From Candidatus Bathyarchaeota archaeon (GTDB lineage Archaea; Thermoproteota; Bathyarchaeia; Bathyarchaeales; Bathyarchaeaceae): a DNA stretch of 23,629 nucleotides. The notes beneath the pieces were generated by a model that made no database searches, had not been told where the DNA came from, and saw only the letters and a list, made by a program, of their open reading frames with translations. The position numbers and the translations under genes were made by a program. Shown piece after piece: positions 15,565-21,534 of the stretch (within the stretch, counting starts at the first letter, position 1; each line of letters begins with the position of its first letter). The stretch covers positions 1 to 23,629 of the forward strand of contig DAOVDC010000003.1 of the NCBI GenBank assembly GCA_030669695.1, read 5' to 3'.

Positions 15565-15600
15565 CCTTCGGAGTTCTCCCCTCAGTCCAGCCTCCGAAGG
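15565..15600. repeat. 9-bp inverted repeat before the transposase
   Basis: CCTTCGGAG (15565-15573) and CTCCGAAGG (15592-15600) are exact reverse complements. On the minus strand the proximal arm runs into the ribosome-binding site of the transposase frame (CTCCGAAGGAGATGAAATG), so a hairpin in read-through RNA could mask the start, as known in several IS elements. Confidence 0.5.
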
Positions 15601-15700
15601 GTGAGTAACAATAGTAGGGAAAGGTGAGTAAAATCAACTTTTTCTACAAACCCCCAGAACCTTAAACTATATATTTGAGAATAAAGTTAAAATAAAAATC

Positions 15701-16660
15701 ATGAAGATAGAAAAAAGACTGATTTTATTTATTCTTGACAACATGATTTGGTTAATATTAATTGGAGCTATTCTTCTTTTCAGTGTACTACTTCCACGTT
15801 TTTTTCTCACACTACGTAACTTCAGAACCATGCTTTGGATTTCATCAAGGTTTGCTTTCATCGCATTTGCTGAAGCTATAGTCTTAATTGGAGGAAATTT
15901 TGATCTTTCGGTAGGGCAAATGACTGGCTTTGTTGCGATGGCAACTGCAATCATAATACAAGGTGGCGGTGGGATGCCTTGGTACCTTGGGGTCATAATT
16001 CTATTATTGATGGCAATGGCTTGTGGTGCATTTAATGGTTTTTTCGTTGGTAAACTAAAATTTAATGCATTTCTTTTTACTCTGGGAACTTACTTGGTGT
16101 TTCTTGGAGGAACTCTAGTGCTGTCCACGCGTCCAATTTTGAATCTCCCACACAATTACCTAATTTCCGGATCAGATATGACGTTAAGCATACTAATTTT
16201 TATTATTAGTAGCTTATTGCTTTATTTCTTCTTAGAGAAAACCAAATTTGCTAAGCATATCTACGCAGTTGGTGGCGACGAGCGGGCATCATATATGTTG
16301 GGTATTAATACAAGTAACATAACATTTTTTGCCTATACACTCGCCGGGCTATTTTGTGGAATTGCAGCTTTGCTCTACACGGGTTATCTCTCTGCAGCGA
16401 CGCCAATGCTAGCTGATGGAACATTGTTTATGGCCTTTGCCGCTGCTGTGCTTGGTGGAATCTCAATTAGGGGGGGAAGAGGATCGATAATCGGAGTAAT
16501 AGGCGGAATTCTTCTAATCGGAGTAATTAAAACGGGGCTTGTGATGATGCATATTAGTGCTAATGAAGCTAATGTTATCTTTGGGGTAATGGTAATTGTG
16601 GCTATTTTAATCGATAGGGTAAGAGAGAAGATAACGGCGAAAATGCCAATACCTACATAA
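15701..16660 (+). CDS. ABC sugar transporter permease (RbsC-like)
   Basis: A 319-residue integral membrane permease of the BPD_transp_2 family (ribose/galactose/autoinducer type). About eight to ten hydrophobic segments can be read, starting at LILFILDNMIWLILIGAILL. The conserved GGNFDLSVGQMTGFVAM block and the GGISIRGGRGSIIGVIGGIL loop near residue 255, the usual ATPase contact, are present. The length is normal. ATG 15701 is at the start of the first membrane segment. It presumably works with the binding protein (13834) and the single-domain ATPase (18333). All three are in separate transcription units, which is unusual for this class. Confidence 0.92.
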   Translation: MKIEKRLILFILDNMIWLILIGAILLFSVLLPRFFLTLRNFRTMLWISSRFAFIAFAEAIVLIGGNFDLSVGQMTGFVAMATAIIIQGGGGMPWYLGVIILLLMAMACGAFNGFFVGKLKFNAFLFTLGTYLVFLGGTLVLSTRPILNLPHNYLISGSDMTLSILIFIISSLLLYFFLEKTKFAKHIYAVGGDERASYMLGINTSNITFFAYTLAGLFCGIAALLYTGYLSAATPMLADGTLFMAFAAAVLGGISIRGGRGSIIGVIGGILLIGVIKTGLVMMHISANEANVIFGVMVIVAILIDRVREKITAKMPIPT

Positions 16661-16861
16661 TAGAGGGTTCTGAGTAACCTTGAGGTAACGTCAGATGAAA
16701 AACCGCTGTAGCTAGCTCAAATTTGGGATCGGGACCCGTCTCGGCTTCCAATAGGTTTGAGCGAAAACGCAGGAGCTTGCTTTTCAGAGCACTACAACCT
16801 CAATTTACCACAAATTCGCCTTAGAACCATAGAGAGAGTAAGTACAGTACTCCCGCAAGCG
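16661..16861. other. Intergenic stretch without a recognisable gene
   Basis: No convincing reading frame. It contains a GC-rich patch (GGGATCGGGACCCG) around 16723-16740, and a strong hairpin CTCCCG-CAAG-CGGGAG begins at 16850, just before RHH copy B. One minus-strand frame reads SEKQAPAFSLKPIGSRDGSR, possibly the tail of a TnpB-like protein, but I cannot support that. Confidence 0.3.
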
Positions 16862-16900
16862 GGAGGTTTCCTCAAAAATTTCCTGCGGATTTGAATAGCT

Positions 16901-16917
16901 GGTGTACCGAGTGCAAC
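16901..16917. promoter_or_regulatory. Palindromic site of copy B, upstream
   Basis: GGTGTAC-CGA-GTGCAAC, the same layout as 9627-9643 with two changed bases. It follows the degenerate TATA-like GATTTGAATAG at 16889-16899. Confidence 0.5.
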
Positions 16918-16920
16918 ATA

Positions 16921-17100
16921 ATGAAATGATAAGATCGGCATATCAATCGAGAAATATCTTTCGGAGAAGCTCGATGGTTACCGCTCGGGCCTTGAGCGAG
17001 TTGAAGGTCTCTAAGTCTGGGTTCATAGAAGTCGTCCATTTGATAAAAAACGAAGGAACTGATTGCGCTGAAAAGAAAAGGGAAGCTTTACCCCGGAAGT
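16921..17100 (+). pseudogene. Ribbon-helix-helix regulator, copy B, frameshifted
   Basis: The frame matching copy A reads KIGISIEKYLSEKLDGYRSG, interrupted by an extra base near 16925 that produces ATG-AAA-TGA. The second helix (LKVSKSGFIEVVHLIKNEG) is in another frame. A 91-residue frame from GTG 16902 joins non-homologous N-terminal residues to that second helix and is probably an accident. The segment KIGISIEK is shared with copy A, as is VSKS[EG][LF]IEV. No intact copy of this regulator is in the window. Confidence 0.5.
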
Positions 17101-17102
17101 TG

Positions 17103-17117
17103 GGTGCACCGATGCAC
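17103..17117. promoter_or_regulatory. Palindromic site of copy B, downstream
   Basis: GGTGCAC-CGA-TGCAC, lacking one G of the second half-site when compared with GGTGCAC-N3-GTGCACC. It occupies the same place as 9861-9877 in copy A. Confidence 0.5.
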
Positions 17118-17260
17118 TTTCCCAGAATTTGGCATGCAAAAAATGACAGGGGGCTAAGTTACTTGCGGAAGTACTGAAGTAGGAGTTCGTCCAGAATTTA
17201 TAGAGCTGAGTACAATCTAAGGATTTCTCCTATATTTCTCTCAACGCGTTGGAATAGAAG

Positions 17261-18151
17261 CTAAATAACTGATTTTGTTTTTTGCATCCAATTTCTAAGT
17301 TTTTCCTGAGTTTCTTTATCCAATGGAAGATAAGGAAAGCGAGGAGGGCCTGCCTTTCTACCACCTAATTCAGCCAGATATTTATTGTATGCTACTTCAT
17401 TGAAGGGAGTTACCAGCTGAGCCGCCTCAACAAATATTTGGCATAGTGGTATAGCTTTAGCTAAATCTCTTTTTTTGCACGCGTTATAATAATCAATTAC
17501 GAGTTCTGGCAATGCAAGTGCAAAAATGGACATTAAACCTTTGGCTCCAAAAAGTATGGCAGGGAGTAGCCAAGGTTCAAATCCTGGAAGGACATTTATT
17601 TTACTGCTGATTTTATTTAAAACACCTTCCATATGTATTAAAGAATCGTTTGATTCCTTTAATGCTTTTATTCTATCTAATTTTAGTAATCTATCCCATA
17701 TCTCTGGAGTTAAATTTACTCCGATTGCGGGGTTATTGTACGCCATTATTTGAATTTTGTCAACTGAATCGTTAACTAATTTATAATGATTGTAAATAGC
17801 GTCAGGTGTGGGCGGGAGATAATAAGGTGGCATGATTAGTGCCGCATCAGCACCTGCATCCTCAGCATATTTGGTTCTTCTTATGCATTCTCTTGAATTC
17901 TGATAGTGTGTCCCTACTACACAAATCATCTTATTTGAGCTACATGCATCAACTGCTAAATCAACTACTTTATTAAATTCTTCAGCATTTACGGCAAAAA
18001 ACTCACCCATACTACCAAAAATAAACACCCCATTAATTCCTTTCTCTCCCAGAAATTCAATATTCTCTCTAACTCCTTCGGTGTCTATTCCTCGGTTCTT
18101 ATCTAGAACCAAAGGGAATACATCTATTATACCTTCTATCGTCTTCACCAT
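17261..18151 (-). CDS. DHDPS/NAL-family aldolase 2
   Basis: A class I pyruvate-dependent lyase, TIM barrel, 296 residues from ATG 18151 (MVKTIEGIIDVFPLVLDK). A longer frame begins at 18187, but the TATA sequence lies inside those twelve extra codons, at the right distance for a leaderless start at 18151. Numbered from there, the motif GSMGE is at 46-50, Tyr138 lies in MAYNNP and the Schiff-base lysine is Lys165 (RIKALKESND). The KxSND arrangement is closer to the usual family form than aldolase 1, so the two probably cleave different keto acids. It is transcribed divergently from the ABC ATPase, with a shared regulatory region. Confidence 0.9.
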   Translation of the reverse strand: MVKTIEGIIDVFPLVLDKNRGIDTEGVRENIEFLGEKGINGVFIFGSMGEFFAVNAEEFNKVVDLAVDACSSNKMICVVGTHYQNSRECIRRTKYAEDAGADAALIMPPYYLPPTPDAIYNHYKLVNDSVDKIQIMAYNNPAIGVNLTPEIWDRLLKLDRIKALKESNDSLIHMEGVLNKISSKINVLPGFEPWLLPAILFGAKGLMSIFALALPELVIDYYNACKKRDLAKAIPLCQIFVEAAQLVTPFNEVAYNKYLAELGGRKAGPPRFPYLPLDKETQEKLRNWMQKTKSVI

Positions 18152-18163
18152 CTTTAATACCTT

Positions 18164-18190
18164 CTTTATAGTATATAGATCATGCATGAT
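18164..18190 (-). promoter_or_regulatory. TATA region and ATCATGCATGAT palindrome
   Basis: The minus strand has CTATATACTATAAAG over 18164-18178, centred about 26 bases before ATG 18151. Directly upstream is the perfect 12-bp palindrome ATCATGCATGAT (18179-18190), in the position of the TFB-recognition element or an operator. Confidence 0.55.
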
Positions 18191-18233
18191 TATGCACTAT
18201 TAACTTTTCGGATAGGGATTTTGTTAGCGTGCG

Positions 18234-18249
18234 CGTTATCCCGATAACG
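18234..18249. promoter_or_regulatory. 16-bp palindrome in the divergent promoter region
   Basis: CGTTATC-CC-GATAACG is a perfect inverted repeat between aldolase 2 and the ABC ATPase. It is flanked by partly complementary arms (GATTTTGTTAGCG and CGAAACAAAACC). It is a good candidate for a repressor site controlling both directions. Confidence 0.6.
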
Positions 18250-18302
18250 AAACAAAACCCCACAACAAAACAGAAACACTTAAAAAATATACTTAACAAC
18301 AC

Positions 18303-18351
18303 AAAAATGAATCTGATGGTGGAACATAAAAAATGAATCTGATGGTGGAAC
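18303..18351 (+). repeat. Tandem duplication of the ATPase gene start
   Basis: The 23-base block starting AAAAATGAATCTGATGGTGG occurs at 18303-18325 and 18329-18351, a period of 26 bases. Because 26 is not a multiple of three, the first ATG is in a different frame. Confidence 0.8.
18307..18336 (+). CDS. Nine-codon upstream ORF coupled to the ABC ATPase
   Basis: ATG 18307 reads MNLMVEHKK and ends in TGA at 18334-18336, overlapping the ATPase start as ATGA. The TATA-like TTAAAAAATATA at about 18279-18290 would place the transcript 5' end near 18307-18310, so ribosomes may start leaderlessly here and re-initiate at 18333. No one can tell from sequence alone whether the peptide is made or only a passive by-product of the duplication. 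Confidence 0.35.
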   Translation: MNLMVEHKK

Positions 18352-19097
18352 CACTAGTGGAGATGAAACATATTCATAAGTGGTTTGGAGCAGTTCATGC
18401 TCTAGACGACGTGAATCTCGAAATTCGCCCCAAAGAAATATTAGGAATAATTGGTGACAATGGTGCTGGCAAATCAACGTTGGTGAATATTTTAGCGGGA
18501 GTTATCAATCTCGATAAAGGAGAAATAAAATATAAAGGAAAAAAAGTCAATATCCGTTCAGTCAACGACGCTAGAAAGCTGGGAATTGAAGCAATTTATC
18601 AAGAGCAAGCAATAGTGGGGATCTTTAGCGTGGCAGAAAATATTTTCTTGGGAAGAGAACAGACTAAACGCATAGGTCCAGTAAAAGTTCTTGATGAAGA
18701 TAAAATGAGGTCTGAGGCTAAAAGAATAACAACGGCTTTAAAACTAAATATACAGAGCATGGATCAAGAAGTCCGGTTTTGCTCTGGTGGAGAAATACAA
18801 GGAGTGGCAATAGCAAGAGCTATGTATTTTGAATCCAAGCTAGTTATTCTGGATGAACCTACTACAGCTTTATCACCCCAAGGCGTCAATGAACTATTCG
18901 CGTTTATAGGTAGAATAAAAAAAAGGGGAGTTTCAGTTATCATTATATCTCATAATCTTTATCACATAAATCATATTGCAGATAGGATTATATGCATGTC
19001 AAAGGGAAAAATAACAGAAAGTGTTGAGAAGAAAAACATCACGTTAGATGATCTCACTAGTATGGTACTTGATATTAAAAAAGAAAAAAGGAAGTAA
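18333..19097 (+). CDS. ABC sugar transporter ATPase, single domain
   Basis: A 254-residue nucleotide-binding subunit that drives sugar-type import. The Walker A motif is GDNGAGKST (41-49), the Q-loop is YQEQ (89-92), and the signature is the variant CSGGEIQGVAIARAM (150-164). The Walker B motif is LVILDEP (170-176), and the switch histidine is His207 (ISHN). It resembles the N-terminal half of MglA/RbsA; most ribose-type ATPases carry two such domains in about 500 residues, while this one ends after one, as in FrcA-like proteins. It probably works as a homodimer with the permease at 15701. The start is the second ATG of a duplicated block. Confidence 0.9.
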   Translation: MNLMVEPLVEMKHIHKWFGAVHALDDVNLEIRPKEILGIIGDNGAGKSTLVNILAGVINLDKGEIKYKGKKVNIRSVNDARKLGIEAIYQEQAIVGIFSVAENIFLGREQTKRIGPVKVLDEDKMRSEAKRITTALKLNIQSMDQEVRFCSGGEIQGVAIARAMYFESKLVILDEPTTALSPQGVNELFAFIGRIKKRGVSVIIISHNLYHINHIADRIICMSKGKITESVEKKNITLDDLTSMVLDIKKEKRK

Positions 19098-19100
19098 GAT

Positions 19101-19355
19101 GTGTTGAGCACTACTGATGATTACTATAGGGAGGCTAGGAGTGCTAACCCCAAATTCTAACGAAGCGATAAGAAAGATAGCTCTAAACGAAGGGACTATA
19201 TGGATTCCACCTATACAAAAGCAAAGGAAATAACGGGATTGATAGACTTGATTGAGGAGAAAGAAATCGAAAGGAGCAGCACTGTATTATTCTGGCACAC
19301 GGGGGGTACCCCTGCAATTTTTGTGGAGGAGAAAGTAAGGGGGTTATTATGGTAA
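19101..19355 (+). pseudogene. D-cysteine desulfhydrase/ACC deaminase C-terminal fragment
   Basis: Frames in order give YYREARSANPKF, then SNEAIRKIALNEG, then TYTKAKEITGLIDLIEEKEI and ERSSTVLFWHTGGTPAIF, ending at TAA 19353. This is the C-terminal end of PLP-dependent D-cysteine desulfhydrase / ACC deaminase proteins: a DPVYTGKAMAGLIDL-like block followed by LFIHTGGxPALF. There are at least two frameshifts, and the N-terminal 200 residues with the PLP lysine are absent. It begins four bases after the ATPase stop, so the junction is a deletion or insertion edge. Confidence 0.65.
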
Positions 19356-19408
19356 TTTCTATCGTTAAGTCTCGATGTGTTTTGAGGTGCAGCGTGTGAG
19401 AAAAAAAG

Positions 19409-20455
19409 ATTTACGGATATTCTGGAAAAATTTTGAGAATCGACTTGGTTAAACGAAAGATAAGTACAGAAAAAATCGAAGTGGATAAAATAAGGAAGTT
19501 TTTGGGTGGAGTCGGGTACGCTGCAAAAATTTTGTACAATGAGCTTCCAAAAGGGATTGATTCACTTGGTCCAAAAAATAAAATAGTGTTCGCAACTGGT
19601 CCCCTAACCGGAACTAGGGCTCTGGGATCCGGAAGTATTTTCGTTTGCTTTAAATCCCCACTCACAAACGTTTGGACAGAATCTAGGGTTGGAGGAGACT
19701 GGGGCCCGACGCTAAAAAAGCCGGTTACGATTTTCTAGTAATTGAAGGCAAATCCGAGAAACCATTTTACCTTGTAATACGCGACGAAAAGGTTGAAGTT
19801 AAATCGGCAGAGGGCCTAAAGGGGAAATCCACATCCGAGAAAATCAAAACTATTAAGGACGAGTTAAGCGATCCTGAAATTGAGGTGGCAGTTATAGGAC
19901 CTGCTGGTGAGAACTCGGTGAGGTTCTCTAACATAATGTTTGGGGAACGAGCAGCCGGGAGGTGTGGAGCAGGGGCAGTAATGGGATCAAAAAACCTTTT
20001 AGGCATCGCAGTAAAAGGCTCGAACGAAATTTCTGTCGCAAAATCAGACGAGTTTTCGAAGGCGGTCAAGAAATCTTTAAAAATAATCGTCAATCATCCT
20101 GATAGTTCTGCCTTCAGGGAACATGGAACCATCGGAGATTTCCCTGATGTCGATGCCACAGGGGATTGACCGACAAAAAATTGGAGGAGTAACTCATGGG
20201 GGAAGGAGAAGTAACTCCTCGGTCTTTTTGAGGAGAATAATTACATAACTAACAAGCCATGATACACAGACTGTCCGATTTCATGTGGCAGGATAGCCAA
20301 CGTAGAATCCGGGGAGTGGAAGACCCCCGGCATGAGTATCTGAATATGAGTCTATCAGCGCTTTTACTGCATTTACGCTGAACGATAATGTGGATGCCGC
20401 CGTTCATGGTACTTACCTGTGCAATGAGTATGGTTTGCATGCATACATACGTCAG
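19409..20455 (+). pseudogene. Second aldehyde:ferredoxin oxidoreductase, ruined
   Basis: An AOR-family gene. IYGYSGKILRIDLVKRK opens at 19409, where no standard start codon remains. FLGGVGYAAKILYNE and SPLTNVWTESRVGGDWGP follow up to a stop at 19738. A lost base in the six-A run at 19714-19719 shifts to AGYDFLVIEGKSEKPFYL, then VIGPAGENSVRFS, RCGAGAVMGSKNLLGIAVKG and a stop at 20167. Further pieces are TDCPISCGRIANVESGEW, where the first cluster Cys codon has become TGA, and NDNVDAAVHGTYLCNEYGLH, ending at TGCATGCATAC (20436-20446). The second half is absent. It is a distant paralog of the intact AOR at 5917, not a recent copy. Confidence 0.8.
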
Positions 20456-20536
20456 CTTTAATTTCAGCGAGCTTCTTGAGGGTTTTTAAGCCCTCTTTGC
20501 CATTGGCGACTCCCAGCGTGGGAAGTATGTAGGTTT

Positions 20537-20749
20537 TGGTCGGGCGGGCAGGACTTTCATGAAGTGAACCCTTCATTTTGAAATCGCCGAGCTGAGATTA
20601 GCCCTGCAGCTCTCCTGCGACAATCCGGTGTCTGCATGTATGCTTGGTAGGCTGGGTGACACCTACCGATGGTGGATGTCTACAGCGTCTTCGTCAGCTG
20701 GTTTTGGCCAAGCTGGCTCGGAAGCTCTACCAAGCTGAGCTACCGCCCG
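20537..20749 (-). tRNA. tRNA-Tyr(GTA) with four predicted introns
   Basis: Exons 20749-20719, 20686-20680, 20629-20614, 20582-20577 and 20553-20540 join into a full cloverleaf. The acceptor stem is CGGGCGG/CCGCCCG, with the C1-G72 pair and A73 typical of archaeal tRNA-Tyr. The D stem is GCTC/GAGC, the anticodon stem TCCGG/CCGGA closes CTGTAGA (anticodon GTA), and the T arm is GCAGG-TTCAAAT-CCTGC. CCA is encoded at 20539-20537. Introns of 32, 50, 31 and 23 bases lie at positions 30/31, 37/38, 53/54 and 59/60. Their BHB central helices are CTTC/GAAG, CTGT/GCAG, CGCA/GGCG (one A-G mismatch) and TTCA/TGAA. The first and last are strict BHBs; the middle two are relaxed. No clear TATA box precedes it. 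Confidence 0.82.
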
Positions 20750-20762
20750 TTGTCGACCAAAA

Positions 20763-20951
20763 AGAAGAAGATTGAAACACAAATACTAGACTTCGAAGAA
20801 GACAAAAGAAACTCAATTCGAACTTAAACTTCCATGGGCAATGTGGGACGACATAGTAATAACCTCACAAATGAAAACGCTAAACATAACAGAAATATAC
20901 ACAAACGATGAAGACTTTGACAAAATCCCATGGATCAAAAGAATATTCTAA
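20763..20951 (+). pseudogene. PIN-domain toxin C-terminal fragment
   Basis: One frame ends LPWAMWDDIVITSQMKTLNI then TEIYTNDEDFDKIPWIKRIF and stops at 20949. The WDDIVITSQ block and the TNDEDFDKIPWIKRIF tail match the C-terminal part of VapC-like PIN ribonucleases, including the acidic TxDxDF motif. The preceding KKKKIETQILDFEEDKRNS is in another frame. The N-terminal half with the first catalytic Asp is absent. A short frame at about 21030-21102 (MSFIEKVKLPVNKKDETFNL) follows but is not recognised. Confidence 0.5.
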
Positions 20952-21343
20952 AAACCTCAACCAACAGACATCCAAACTCATCAGTTGTAATACATAAAAT
21001 TCCAGCAAGCTCAAGTGAAAATACTCGAAATGAGCTTCATAGAAAAAGTTAAACTACCAGTTAACAAAAAAGATGAAACATTTAATCTAGAAGATCCTTA
21101 ATTTTCCAGCTCATAGCACTAGAAATATTCCAAAAACTTTAAACTTTTGCTCGCGCATAATGAAATAGCTTACCCTTCCAATAACATATTAAAGCATCTT
21201 GATGAGAGATCGAATGGTTTTTTACGTTGAGGCGTTCAAAATCTTGAATAACCATGTTTCCGTTGATGTTTTGTGCTCGATTTAAAAGATTTAGACTCGT
21301 AAGAGATATTTGCAACTGGCACACATGTTGAGTCGGCGGCTGT
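20952..21343. other. Non-coding stretch before tRNA-Gly(TCC)
   Basis: AT-rich sequence with no protein I recognise on either strand. A 61-residue minus-strand frame at 21139-21324 lacks any domain signature and a ribosome-binding site. The last bases must contain the tRNA promoter; no strong TATA box stands out. Confidence 0.3.
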
Positions 21344-21435
21344 GCGGTCGTGGTCTAGTCTGGTTAGGACACAGTCGATGTGGTGTAAGCCTTCCAAGCC
21401 TGCAATCCCGGGTTCAATTCCCGGCGGCCGCACCA
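21344..21435 (+). tRNA. tRNA-Gly(TCC) with a 14-nt intron
   Basis: The cloverleaf is complete after removing 21375-21388. The acceptor stem is GCGGTCG/CGGCCGC, the anticodon stem CAGGC/GCCTG closes CTTCCAA (anticodon TCC), and the T arm is CCGGG-TTCAATT-CCCGG. The discriminator A and an encoded CCA end at 21435. The intron TCGATGTGGTGTAA lies at position 29/30. Its BHB has the central helix ACAC/GTGT, with bulges AGT and AAG cut after the second base, and leaves only seven bases as the loop. It is among the shortest that can form a BHB. A T-rich stretch follows at 21444-21455. Confidence 0.92.
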
Positions 21436-21534
21436 TTAAATCATTTTTTGTTTTCCAGATAGTTTATTTGTGTAGACTGATGATTTTGGACCGATATGTA
21501 GGTGGAAGAGAACTCCTAGTACATATGTATGGAG

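Larger units (their letters stand above)
16862..17155 (+). repeat. RHH repeat unit, copy B
   Basis: The second copy of the unit at 9588-9906, in the same order and orientation: TTTCCTC-AAAAATTTCC, GATTTGAATAG, a palindrome, the RHH frame, a palindrome and a tail (ATGCAAAAAATGA). It differs from copy A by many substitutions and small indels, so the duplication is old. Confidence 0.6.

Noticed and set aside
16700..16800. A minus-strand frame ending SEKQAPAFSLKPIGSRDG as the tail of a TnpB protein with a guide-RNA end.
   Set aside because: The match is by vague resemblance only; there is no catalytic domain, no zinc ribbon and no clear element end.
16902..17177. A 91-residue frame over RHH copy B as an intact regulator.
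   Set aside because: Its N-terminal part is out of frame with the conserved KIGISIEK segment, so it cannot form a ribbon-helix-helix fold.
17572..17590. A T-arm-like string (GGTTCAAATCCTGG) that could suggest a tRNA on the plus strand.
   Set aside because: It lies inside the aldolase 2 gene (LPGFEPW on the other strand) and no acceptor, D arm or anticodon arm surrounds it.
18151..18187. Twelve extra N-terminal residues (MHDLYTIKKVLK) on aldolase 2.
   Set aside because: These codons contain the TATA box, and family members begin near the later ATG.
20456..20536. A minus-strand frame after tRNA-Tyr (YILPTLGVANGKEGLKTLKK) as a protein fragment.
   Set aside because: It looks protein-like but I cannot assign a family, and it has no start, since the tRNA occupies its upstream side.
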